A DNA stretch of 64,000 nt from Symbiodinium natans (taxonomy: Eukaryota; Sar; Dinophyceae; Suessiales; Symbiodiniaceae): positions 144,501 to 208,500 of the forward strand of contig CAJNDS010002829.1 in NCBI GenBank assembly GCA_905221605.1, in the 5' to 3' direction. The notes under the pieces were generated by a model, which saw nothing but the letters and a program-made list of their open reading frames with translations, ran no database searches and was not told where the DNA came from. Of this stretch, positions 11,403 through 22,340 are shown in pieces. The position numbers and the translations under genes were made by a program. Within the stretch, counting starts at the first letter, position 1. Each line of letters opens with the position of its first letter.

Positions 11403-13307
11403 CTACATGCGATGTTTCTTCTCCGGCGGTCCGCTCTCCGAGGGTTCGGCTTCATCCATCTTCAACTGCAACAACATGCCAGAATGCTCACAGATGCTCA
11501 CATCTAATTGGAAACACGCAACCGCGACCGGATGCTCGCTGCACCAATTCTGCGCTGCTGCAACTGCTGATTGCACTGTCACCACGAAACATTCCAGCGA
11601 CAACAGTCGGAGCATGGCCTTCTGCAAAGCATTTAGCCACAAGCAACTGCTGAACTCCAGGAGGGTTGCAATCTCAGAACAGCAAATCTAGCACCGCATA
11701 ACTGCCACATACCTACACAATGGACTCTTGTCTTGCAGCACTGCCAAGTCATGGGATTGGTCTGCCTGGGCATGCCTGGGCTCACTGCTCCCCGCACATG
11801 CCACAGCTGATGGCTGGCAGGAGCCACCTGCTGCGCCCAAAGTTTGCGCATGTCTAGAAGAAGCATCAGCAGCCGCTAGCCAGGTCAGCACGCTTTCAAA
11901 TCACATCTCACCAAGACGGTCACAACTTCAGCAGGGACGATAGTTTCGGCATGCTTCGGCTGGCCTCCCTGAGCTCTTGAAGGAACGACAGCACTCGATC
12001 GCGGAGAAGCGACGGCTTCAAAGGCTCGGCTTGATCCTTGCAAAACCACCGATGCCCCAGTCATCCCCAGCCGGTCCAGAGGGGCAGACATGGCGTGATA
12101 GTCGGAGAATGCCACCACCACTGAAGATGGTGACAGAATGAATCAAAATGCACCAGCCTGCTTCTCCAAAAGAAGCTGTCGTGGCCGCAGCAGCAAGGGG
12201 AAGAGCAACTTGGGCGTTGCAGCCGCATCCACCTATGTATCCACGCTACTTTGCTGATCTTTGCTAAACGCAGCCGAATACCTCAAGTCACACACACCCA
12301 CGCAGACTATACAGACTGTGATTCCTTGCGCAGGCAGAATCCCATGCGTCCTCGTCGCTGTGGGAGCTGTAGGGCCCGTCAGGCGGCGGAAAAAGCAAGC
12401 CGGCCCACCTTTGTTTGGGTTTGGGGACTGAACTTGTGAGCCAACAAACCGTAGCAATTGCCACCGCATGTTGGTTGGACTACAATCGTCTGCAGTAAAA
12501 TATGCTACACAACTGCGGTACTGAGCGCAATACCAACGCGATGTGCTGTGCTGTCATGGAAACAATGTGGACCAAAATGACCATACACTCCAATGTTCAA
12601 CACGCTGATAGCCTTGCTATGGCCAGAACATGCCAAAATTGAAGTTGTGCTGGCAACTGCTTCCGGCGTACGTGTCTGTGAGAAGACTGTCCACACGGTA
12701 CGGGCTTGGACGGGGTGCCACGCCGGTTCTAATTCCTCAATATGTCGGAGGCTGTCGTAGACCCAGAGGGCATCTTCACGTGTCAGTCTGTGGGCCACAC
12801 AATGTTGTCGCCACATCATGGGCCATTTTCACACCTCCATTCTACCAACTGATGCATGATACAACGGTACAAGTACCAAACTGGCACTAGTCGTTGCCCC
12901 AGTCCTGCTGCTGAATACCATCCCGCCTGAAAAGCCAGCAATGCCCAGTTGCAGGTGCCAAAGACCGAATTCCCCAGCCACCTGACAGGATTCTCAGAAG
13001 CTTGAGCACGAGCCATTCGCTTAAAACATTGTCTCAGCATGAAGCGAATGCAGTGCTCATGAAACCAACCCATACCAACCCCAACTCAAAAGGAACTTCA
13101 CTCACACGGTGACACGCATTGTCCGCAGCCTCATAGAGCTCACGAGCGCTCCGCAGCTGCTGCAATTCCGCACAGCGCTTGTGGGCAGCCTCCCGCCACC
13201 TGAACAGCATGGCACGATGAACTGAGTGGCGAAGTACTGGCGACGATAAACGCAGCCTGGTATCTAGGTCCTCGTTTCCAGCGATGTCAAGCAACTCCTC
13301 TTGCAAA
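11403..13307 (-). CDS. Seven-exon 3' part of a helical, weakly Sfi1-like protein
   Basis: Exons 13106..13307, 12982..13055, 12672..12787, 12302..12427, 11912..12120, 11786..11875 and 11403..11621 all join in phase and give 344 residues to a stop at 11403. Introns are 50, 194, 244, 181, 36 and 164 bases with GT donors. Helical, basic, tryptophan-containing segments recur (AMLFRWREAAHKRCAELQQL, RFMLRQCFKRMARAQ, LLMLLLDMRKLWAQQ), resembling the spacing of Sfi1/centrin-binding repeats, but this is a loose likeness. The C-terminus is charged (EPSESGPPEKKHRM). The first exon needs two bases from an upstream exon; candidates lie at 14.7-15.9 kb. Function unknown. Confidence 0.7.
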
Positions 13308-14707
13308 CTGCATTGCGCAGACAGACTGTTCCATCGAATGGTGCAACCGACTCACACTAGAAGAAACTTTGCCCGTTGCCAGCCCACGCTGCAACCCCCC
13401 AGCAAACAATGTCGGGACCGTCAGACCGTCAGCTGTCACAGCTGCATTGCTGCTCAGTGCTGAGGCTGAATGACTTCCCCATCTTTCCCGATGAAGCTAG
13501 AAACCTCATGGGCCGAGCATCGATTTGATTGCCCCGTTGGCATTGGCTGCCGTGCTGTTCGTTGTCTCTGCGCTGGCGAAACATTTTCTTTCGCCTTGTT
13601 TTAAAGCTTGTCCGCCACCCTCCCCCCCCGCTCTTTGAACTGAGTTTAAAACGGCCGAGTATGTCGATTACAAGAAGCTATACTGCTCCGTGCCACAGCG
13701 TAGCTAGTGGCAGCAAGTGCAACAATGCGCTTTTCCTTTGTGATTCCTTCGAAGTGTGGCCGTTGACTCTTGGCCTGCATTGGGCCCGGGGTTGCAAAGC
13801 CTCTGCAGCATGTTCTGGCGTTTTCGGCAGCCACGCATTTCAGGCTGGGAACTTTTTTTGCTGGCCGAGCACAAGCAGTACTTGGTCTCCTTCCCCACTT
13901 CCAAATCCCACACCACTGACCAACTCCCATCAAAGCTGTCAAATGTGGGAGGGGTGCGTCCCACAGGCAGTGAATCAAACACGTGAAAAATGGCCAAATA
14001 GCGTGGAAAATGGGGACCTCAGACCTCCGCTCGAACCCCCAACGACCTGCACAGCGTAGCCACTGTGCACTCTGTTGCTGCCTCCTTGACTTCACTTGGC
14101 AGCCACCACTGCGCTGACGGTTCCGCACAGGGCTTCCAGCTCCAACAAGCCTGCAAATCTGTCCCCCCAAGCTCACCTATATGCTGCGGGTTCAAGGTTT
14201 CGGGTTCACCGTCTTCTTACCGCATTCGCATTCCGTATCTGCAGCCCGACCGAGGGGACTGGAAACTCCAAGATGCGCTGCTTGGACCGCCGACGCGCAC
14301 GTCCCGCGGGTTGGGCCAGCCCTACTACTCAGGCGGCATGCGCAAGCGTTTACGACTGCGTCATTGGTGGACGCGCCGGGTCAAGCGCGCCGCAAATTTT
14401 TTCAGGGGCGTTGATGCATGTTGACGCATGCTGCGGGCTGCGATGCGCTGCTCTGCCTTCCTATGCCGCTATGCAGCCATGCCGCTATGCCGCCATGCCT
14501 TCTTCACGCACGCTGAGACAGGTGCAAGAATTTGTTGTGACGTGGCCGGGCTGCTTGTTTTTTTACTGCGCGGGCACCTCTTCCGGCATCTTGGCAGATG
14601 GCACACGCAGCTCTTTCCGCCCGGCACATCCCGGTGTGCACTTCGTACCCTTGCCAGACTGCCGACACGTGCAATCAAATGGTAAACCTAAGTCAGGCCA
14701 AGCTTAC

Positions 14708-15064
14708 TCAGGTCCTGGAGCAAGGGCAGCTGAAGCTTTTCAGCCTCATCCAACATCTCAGTGACTGAACGCGAGGCCGCGAGGGGACCATCAGCAACCA
14801 GCGCCGACGTTTTTGCTTGCTCTGGGCAGAGTACCGCCCTCAGCCTCAACGCAAGCTCGTCTTGCAAAGAAGCAGAGCTCGCATTTTTCCGCTGTTCCTG
14901 CAGACATCTGTGATAAGCGGTCATCATGCAACTGTATAGTGACCACAGTGCTGTTCGATACTTCCACATGGCCTGCGCGAGGTGCAGATATCTGATGCGG
15001 TCTTTCAAGCTGTAGAACTGCCCAGCGACGCGTACCACAACGATGCAAAGTAGCAGCACGAAGT
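14708..15064 (-). CDS. Probable upstream exon of the helical protein
   Basis: The frame contains KDRIRYLHLAQAMWKYRTAL, LQDELALRLRAVL and TEMLDEAEKLQLPLLQDL and ends at a strong donor CTGA|GTAAGC (phase 1). An acceptor at GGGCAG (exon end 15017) or at GCAAG (15064) could start it; the second adds a hydrophobic FVLLLCIVVV stretch and fits the phase of the exon at 15638..15896. The composition matches the gene at 11403..13307, but the phases do not join directly, so at least one exon between 13.3 and 14.7 kb is missing. Confidence 0.55.
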
Positions 15065-15637
15065 CTTGCGGTCGTTCCATCAGATTAAGCATCCTTCAGC
15101 ATCCTGATACAAAAAGACCTTCAACCCTCTTGTTTCGTAAAGTGATTGGGGATGACATCGTCTGGTGCGGATGCGCTTATGACGAAAAAACCATGAGGCA
15201 GCAGTTTGCAATGTGCTGGTTGAGCTTTGCTATGAAACCCTTGTAACCGCCACGCCGATGATTCAGTTGGGTGATCATGTGTGCAGGCCTCTCAAGCTTG
15301 TTCCATCTTGTTCCGCAACAGACTAGAACAGTCGAAATTCCCCATGGCGTCAGGAGCCGCTGTTAGAAACTGTTGCGAAGCACGTGCTCAAAAACTATGG
15401 GACAACAATCACCCAACAGAGAGACAAACTCGAAGGAAAGTGAAGATCCAGCCACGAATGTGAAAATGATGCAAGAATGCATTCCAGAATGATTGCTAGT
15501 CCAAGGAAAGGAGGGACAGGCGAATACTCCAATTCAAGAATTGTAGAGATGACAGAAAGATCAGAAAGAGGCACCGAAGGGACAGGTATGACGGCAAGAA
15601 GAAACACACAATGACACAGCAATACGGCACATGGCAC

Positions 15638-15896
15638 ATTCCTCCGCAAAAACAGCCTTGCCGGCGCCACTGGGTTCTTGCGCCTGCTCGGGAGCCTCCA
15701 CCAAACGCTGCAGCTGCGCCCACACAGGGCGCTCGTGCCGCTCGTGGCCCCGGCGCTGATGGAAGTATCTCTCAGTTCGTAGAGTTCGTCTGATTTCCCT
15801 GAATTTCACTGAACCATACTGATGCCTCAACAGAAGCTCTGATGCCACTCGGCTGTTTGCGGAGCGCCGCTGCAGCAATGCCTCGAAACTCTGCAT
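15638..15896 (-). CDS. Possible first coding exon of the same gene
   Basis: An ATG at 15896 opens MQSFEALLQRRSANSRVASE, continuing with LRTERYFHQRRGHERHERP and LQRLVEAPEQAQEPSGAGK and ending near GAAT|GTGCCA in phase 1. That phase fits the exon at 14708..15064 if it begins at 15064. An in-frame stop lies a few codons upstream and no AG lies between that stop and the ATG, which favours a true start, although CAG|AGTTTC within the start region could instead be an acceptor. Strongly basic and glutamine-rich; no domain recognised. Confidence 0.4.
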
Positions 15897-17077
15897 CAAG
15901 TCACCAAGTCACCGAGTGCCCTTCCCTGCCGGCAAACAACTGTCGCATATTGTCGCCTTAATGTTGGTGGCATCCGTGCTCAGGATCGCCTCCAAGAGGC
16001 CGTGCAGCCGCGGCACGCTCAGCCTCAGACATGGGCGATCTACACGAAACACCACGAAACAACCACATCGAGACGATCTGTCGTCTCCGAGCGTCCTCTG
16101 CAGCAGATTGACATGTTCTGAGCACAGAACAGATGATCGAATACGATGTGATGAGAGACGGGCTAGCAGAAGCACACGTCAGATGTACATCACAACGACA
16201 ACTGGACCACAGGCCATCGCCTCCGTGTCACAGACTGCGTTCCAGTGATTGACTGCACGGGTCCTCACAGTTCACTGGCTCCACAGCCAAAGTTCGGGGG
16301 GCAATGTTGCACCGACATTGCACAGGACACAAAACTGATCAAATAAACATGAGATCGGAAACGTTGCCGATGCATGCTTAAACGATCCAGCTGCTGGCGC
16401 CCTCCGACTGTGTCTAGAGATGTTGTTTCGGGAACCTCGGGGCTGCGCCTGCATGCACGCCCAAGCTTTCAAAAGATTGCGTGGTACTGTTCTCCACCCA
16501 TGGCTTGACAACGTTCTTGCCCGAGAACGAGAATCTGGAGTCGCTTTCCTGACAGCCTTGGCTCCTTTCGCTGGGGTATGTCGCGGTGTCCCACCCCCCT
16601 ATTAACTGTTACGCATGTTGTCATGCAACATGTCGGTCTTCGTTGATATCATGATCACGCCAAACAGGCCCATGTTTAGTCGGTCCACGAAATGCACTGG
16701 ATGTGTCGGGCAAGACCCTCTGACGGCAAACAATGTGGAACTCATTTCGATCATGAAGGCTTAGCTCCTGTTGAATCTTGGGTGCAAGTTTCTAACTCAC
16801 TTGGGATGTGCGATTGGCCCCCCTCACGGTGTGGCGAACGAGAGCGCAGTCTGGAACACACACTAACACCTCACCAACCTGCCCACGTCACAACGTACGC
16901 AGCAACACTTCGGTCTTAAACCTGCCAACTGTCTGCCGGTTCACAAAATGCATTAGCGAACCTCCTACAGACACTGTCGCCCCCACTTCGTTGTGGACTC
17001 ACACGGAGAAGACGAGTGAAAACAAACAAACAGTAAGGCCAACATGGCCGATCCAAGTGTTGGTTTCTGTCAAGATG
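15897..17077. other. Mostly non-coding, one weak exon
   Basis: A minus frame near 15930..16050 (RLHGLLEAILSTDATNIKAT) is protein-like but could not be joined to anything. The rest has short frames only and no repeat of note. It should hold the 5' end of the gene below and the downstream region of the gene ending at 17078. Confidence 0.35.
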
Positions 17078-17801
17078 TTAAGTCTTGGGGCAGCGGGTCT
17101 TCAAAGGTCTAATCAAAGCAGGCCTTCTTAGGAAACTCTCCAGTGCTTCAGCTGCCGCTTCTGGATTTTCCAGGCCTTGTGAGAAGTCAATTGCTGACTG
17201 ATGCTTGACTAACCTCGATGACCTGCCTCGGGTATACTCCTCGGTCTGTGGTCGGAGCTCATTGCATCCAACAGCGAGGAGATGAGACCACGGCAGCACT
17301 CTTCATCCTCCGTTGCTGAACAGCAGCAGCTGTCCTACACATTGTTGCCCCTGGTCTGAAGGAGATGAGCGCGAAACCACCCGGGACGACAGTTTGCACA
17401 CCCGTTCCGCACAAAGCTCGGCAGCCATGGCCGGCGCCTGCGCTTTTTTCGCATACAGTGAACAGTAAGGCGCCGAAGCTTCTGAGCAAGCCGGCATTTT
17501 GGGAGCGCGCCTCTGAGGCTAAAGCCCGGATTCCTCGACATAGGAGATGCCACTCCAAAGAAGTGGTTGCCGAGGGCAGGGAGTCTGCGTACCTGTGTGT
17601 GCTCAAGACACATGCTTAAACTGTGTCACAAGAGTGTCTTCAGAAATAAACCCAGATTTTCAAAAAGATTGCCTTCTTAGCACGGAGCGAGTCTCCATAG
17701 ATCTAGGCCTTTGCATCAAGAATGTGCCGGCAGTGCTGTCCATGCACTTGACTCATAGCACTGTACATCCTCCAGCACATCACTGAACAAGGGCATGATT
17801 C
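17078..17801 (-). CDS. Four-exon 3' part of a helical protein, family unknown
   Basis: Exons 17762..17801, 17402..17592, 17223..17315 and 17078..17175 join in phase and give 139 residues ending with a stop at 17078. Introns are 169, 86 and 47 bases. Sequence is helical and leucine/alanine-rich: TSLEWHLLCRGIRALASEA, LRSFGALLFTVCEKSAG, CCRGLISSLLDAMSSDHRP, ENPEAAAEALESFLRRP. This looks like HEAT or armadillo-type helical repeats, but no signature is clear enough to name it. The start lies further upstream and was not found. Confidence 0.6.
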
Positions 17802-19737
17802 CTGATGCCCACTTGCCTTCAGCAACTGTTTTACGAGTAGGAATGGCAAGTCAAGAATTGGGGCCAATTTCATGCATGCCAAATATGCTGAAGGTTCGCA
17901 ACAATGGCATGTGCGGGTTTCACTGATGGCTTGCCAATGTGGTTTTGACAAGAGACCAGGATTCACTGTCGGAAAAATACAAGGTCAGCAGCACGAAATT
18001 CCCAAAAATGCAAGCACATCGCTGCCTTCATGTCAAAATCTGATGCAACACCACAAGAAACACAGCATGGCAATGATCGTGCGAACACGGATGTGGAACA
18101 ACAATGAGCTCACACGTCGAAACCACAGTTCTGCAGTTATGCAAAGTTAAGCTCCGGCCATGGCCATATGGGGACTTCCATCGCTCTCAGACAGGTCAGT
18201 TAAAACGCGGTAGCTCGAGATCATTCTGGGACACGCCAAGGGAGATTTAGTTTCTCACCTCCACTCCACAAAGCGGCCCAAAGCGGGCTACGATATGGTA
18301 AAGCTACATGCTATGTTTGGTGAATTTAGTGGATGGGTAAGTCATATCGGAAATGCCACGCCACGCCACGCCACGCAACGCAACGCAACGCAACGCTATA
18401 ACTACCCGCCTTGCTACCTGTTAACGCCACCAAGATTCAGACAATCATGCTAGCGACACCTAATGTGTGGGTGTGTGTGTGTGGGTGCGTGGGTGCATGG
18501 GTGCGTCGTGGGATGACGTGGGTGCGTGGGCGCGTGGGTGCGCAGGTGCGTGGGTGCGTGGGTGCACAGGTGCGTGGGTGCGTGGGTGCGTGGGTGCGTG
18601 GGTGCGTGGGTGCGTGGGTGCGTGGGTGCGTGGGTGGGTGGGTGCATGGGTGGGTGGGTGGGTGGGTGCGTGCGTACATGCGGGCGTGCGTGCATGCGGG
18701 GGTGGGCGCTTGCGTGCTTGTGTGCTTGGTTTGGTTTTGTTGGTTTTATGGTTGGCTCTTTTTGTTCGTCTTTTTTTGCTTGGCGGTTTGGGACCCCCTG
18801 TCGGCTTGTTGGGCCCTCGAATTGAAGATGTCTCCATCAGTTCGTGTCTGTGCATGATTATTCATTTGTAGTTACTCCATTGGCTCACTTCACGCAAGAC
18901 TTTCCATGTACGATAGAAGAAGCGCACAGAACCAAGCCATGCAGAAAACAAAAGGTCAAGCAAGGGAAAAGCGCAGGAACGACACAAGCATAGATGAAAA
19001 GACAACAGCAGGACTGGCGCCAAACGCAAGCACTAGATAGCACGAGGAGTTGGGCCATCACAGGTTATGCTCTTGTCTCTCGTTCGTTGAATAGCCGGTT
19101 GCCGCATAGATCCACCAACCAATGAGAATTTACGTTGTTGAAGGAGCATCAGTGACAAAGTGGTAATGGTTCCTCAAAGGCTGGTCTGTGAGTTTGCTGG
19201 CAGCAAGCTTTTCACTCGCGGGAAGGGGTAAGATTTCTGCTAGATGGCTGCGTGCTGAGAGCAAAACTGCCCGTCAGCGTCTCTGACGCAACGCTTGAGA
19301 TCGACCTGAAGATGAAACACCACTCCCCTACACATCGTTCAGCAAAAGCTCGTTATGCAGGCTTCAAAACATGAGACAAGGCTGAGCCTGAGAGAAGATG
19401 GCTGGGCAGCAGTCCTTCAGCATGGCCCAATGCCAAGACACGAGCACTTATTTCACATGATTTCACATAATTTCACCGCTACATGAAGCACGTCCAGGCA
19501 CCTGTCACCGGTAGAACTTTTGCAAACAGCTCTTGGCTCGAGCGTCTGGCACCAGGAATTGTTAAACGATTTTGTGGGCAGGCTGCAGCATCGGCAATGT
19601 CGAGCCCTGCTTGCGAGACCGTGCAAGCTGCTGAGGTCTCTAATCGATTGATCATCCGCACACTGACGTCAGGGAGGAAAATAACACAACGTGGGCTCTG
19701 CGCATCGGCAAGAACCAACACAGCGCGTTAGCTGTCA
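17802..19737. other. No supported exon; contains two minisatellites
   Basis: Apart from the tandem arrays at 18357..18690, frames here are short and compete. A minus frame at 19479..19721 is open for 80 codons but shows no convincing protein character or splice sites. The upstream exons of the gene ending at 17078 must lie somewhere here. Confidence 0.35.
18357..18690. repeat. ACGCC/ACGCA array and GGGTGCGT minisatellite
   Basis: At 18357..18394 five-base units change from CCACG to CAACG. From about 18466 to 18690 the sequence is an array of GGGTGCGT with GGGTGCAT and GGGTGGGT variants. The eight-base unit keeps several frames open with Thr/His/Pro or Val/Gly/Cys repeats that should not be taken as coding. 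Confidence 0.95.
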
Positions 19738-21040
19738 CTAGCTGTTCACGACACAGCCCCTTTCCGCGATGTCCGAAGAAGGCCACTCAATCCCAAGTTT
19801 GGTGGCTTCTTCAAGCAACTCGACCAGAAACTGGGTGGCATCACCCCTGACTTGACCCACCTGCAGCTTGGACAGCTGATGCGTGGCTGAAATACGTAGT
19901 CGTATACCCTGATTCGGGAAAGCTTCCATGCCAACGACGACGGCGGCTCCAGGCTGGTTTGTCGGAAACACCCCAACGGATACTTGTTCTTGCCATGTCT
20001 CTGGATGTGCCATCGCATATCGCCGCGCTGCTGCAGTCAACGCTTTGAGGTTCTGCTTTGTAGCATGTTTTGGTGGAATCAGAAGCTCTATGGCTGCAGA
20101 TGCGCGCCCAGATCTTCGAATATTGAGAATACCCTCGCAGTCAGCATACAAAACAGAGTTGCGGATGTAGATCTCCTGGCGGAACAGATCAGGGAAGGCG
20201 CTTGTGAAAGATCACGCGCTGATGCAATTCAGCTAAGATGGCATTCATGTCCTCATGGCTTGGGATGATTCGAGATACTTGTATGGCCATGCCATGTTCG
20301 AGATGTCCACTGTCAGGTGAATGATGGGGGCCCAAATTCTGGTGGATTTCCTGAGCCTCCTTTTTGGCAAACATTCAAAGGGGATTGTGATTCTGAAACG
20401 GCGACAACAACCCAAAGTGTATATTTGCTGGGCATGCCCATTCTACTAAAACTAGAAGTTCCAAGGAGGAGAAGCAGATTGGTCACAACACAGCAAGCTC
20501 AATCCACTTTTTCTGGATGGAAACCTAGGTTCAGCTTGTCTTTCTAGCAACCGCTCTATGACCGCTATATTCGTCGGGACAATCGCCGGCCTGACATGCC
20601 TGCGGGCCGCTATATGGCCATCTGTTTTGCGTGGCCTGACAGGCCTGCTGGCCACTATCTGGCCACTGTTTTGCGGTGCTATCGCTTGTTGGCCACTGCG
20701 TTGTGGTGCAATCGCCGGCCGCGAAATGGCAGCCATCCTGCTCAGAGCAGTCCTCGTTCCTGTCCGGCGGCTATTTTTCGGCATAATCGCCGGCATGAGA
20801 GGCCAGCTGGCCGCGGCTATCTGCCCTGTCTGTCCAGTGTCCTGTCCTGCTATCTGTCCTCCTCATATCTGTCCTAGTCCAGCCGTATCTCCTGTCATGT
20901 CCTCCTATCGCGCAGAATGGTAGTATAGATGTTGTTGTCCGCCACAGACTGTGGTGGGCATAGTCGTCCCGAAAATCTAACAGCCTCACTGAGGGTTGAG
21001 AATAACGACAACAACGACGACGACCAACGACGACAACGAC

Positions 21041-21099
<59 letters not shown>

Positions 21100-22229
21100 T
21101 ACAGCTACAGCTACAGCTACAGCTACAGCTACAGCTACAGCAACAGCAACAGCAACAGCAACAACACAAACAGTAATTGTAACAAACAAGGACTCCATCC
21201 AGGACAGGGACAAATGTCATAATAAGACTGTGATGCGCCTCGTCGTACAAATCACGGAAGACGGTGTTGAGCAGCTTGATCTGCTGCACTTGTAAGAAGT
21301 TCCCACGGAAGATGATCATATCACCAGTGTCAAACGCGTTCACATGCAAGAGAAGAACAAGTGATTGCAAGACGTCCAGTAGAACTGGACCCCAGGCGAA
21401 TGAGACAGCCAGAAGCACCTGAGAAGAAAGAGAGAGAGAGAGAGGGGCTTTCGCGTGCAGAATTAGGATCTGCTCTTCATATGCGAAACCAAAAACCAGC
21501 AGACGTTGCCACTGACATGGCCTGACACACTAGTGACTAGTGGGGTTTTTCTTTTCTCTCAACACGACTCAACACGACCGGGTCACGGAGGAGAGGAGCC
21601 AACTCAAGGTGTGAAGCACCGACATCGGCGCAAAGCGTCCGATGGCAACCACCAGGAGGAGTGACAGGCGAATGAGGCTCAGCACGCTGCAGAAGAGCCT
21701 CAAATCTCGAAATCTCGGGTTGGCAAGCATAGCAGGCATAGCATGCTGCAAATTGCTGTTCGGTCCTCTTGTTTGTTTTCGACAGCCGCACATCTCATTT
21801 AGCCTTGTTACGCAAAGACAGCCGAGTGCTCGCCGACAGTGGATACCAGTCTGGCAGCCTCTTTGTAGGTGGACACGGCCAGCTGCACAAATGCATCCTC
21901 CAATGCTTCAACTTCTGCTTCAGAATAATTCCGGCCAACATTCCGGTGCACACTCTCTGCTGCCCGACGGCTTTTGCATGTGTTCATGCAATGAAACCCA
22001 TGCGGCATGCAGACACGGATCAATTCCGACTGTCTGATCAATGTGTCCGGAGGACTTTGTCTTCTTCAGCTTCCGAGTGCGAGCTTTGGGCTCTGCACCC
22101 ATGCTCTCCTTGGCAGAGCAATCGCCGGCACGCTGCTCCCCTCGCAGACTGTCGACCCATGAGGTAGCCCAAAGCAGCTAGAAGATACTGCATACTCTGC
22201 GCTTGTGGAACCATCGCGTACGACAACAT
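19738..22229 (-). CDS. MscS-family mechanosensitive ion channel
   Basis: Exons 22017..22148, 21847..21970, 21587..21745, 21249..21418 and 19738..20200 join in phase; a tentative first exon (22225..22229, ATGTT) supplies the start, for about 350 residues. After a basic cytosolic N-terminus (RKLKKTKSS) come two hydrophobic segments (SLIRLSLLLVVAIG; LSWLLSSVLLAVSFAWGPVL). The pore and beta-domain signature follows: FAWGPVLLDVLQ, HVNAFDTGDMIIFRGN, IKLLNTVFRD, then IYIRNSVL where most family members have YYPNSVL, and NIRRSGRAS. The rest is the mixed C-terminal cytosolic domain. Gated by membrane tension in known relatives. Introns are 1048, 168, 101, 46 and 76 bases; the largest holds a hexanucleotide repeat. 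Longer N-terminal exons cannot be excluded. Confidence 0.88.
21037..21160. repeat. Hexanucleotide microsatellite in the channel intron
   Basis: Runs of CAACAG (or CAGCAA) pass into CTACAG and back over about 120 bases inside the large intron between the exon ending at 21249 and the exon beginning at 20200. Poly-Asn/Ser/Thr or poly-Val/Ala frames through it are artefacts. Its place is fixed as intronic by the MscS reading frame on either side. Confidence 0.95.
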
Positions 22230-22340
22230 GCCCGGCCGGAAATGCGGCTAATCTATCTTCTAAAGCAAAAACTACTACAACTAAATGACAAGCCACGGCG
22301 AAGACATCCGTTGACGGTCAGCCGAATATGCAGTCAGGGT

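Noticed and set aside
13990-14070. tRNA-like stretch with GGGGGTTCGAGCGG on the minus strand
   Set aside because: Only the B-box-like part resembles a tRNA. No acceptor stem pairing, A box or anticodon arm could be drawn by eye.
17316-17340. 25-base intron joining a competing frame in the gene at 17.1-17.8 kb
   Set aside because: An 86-base intron with a better upstream exon keeps phase equally well, so the ultra-short one is not needed.
18437-18871. His/Pro/Thr-rich and Cys/Val/Gly-rich proteins
   Set aside because: Generated by the 8-base minisatellite; no splice partner and no non-repeat coding flank.
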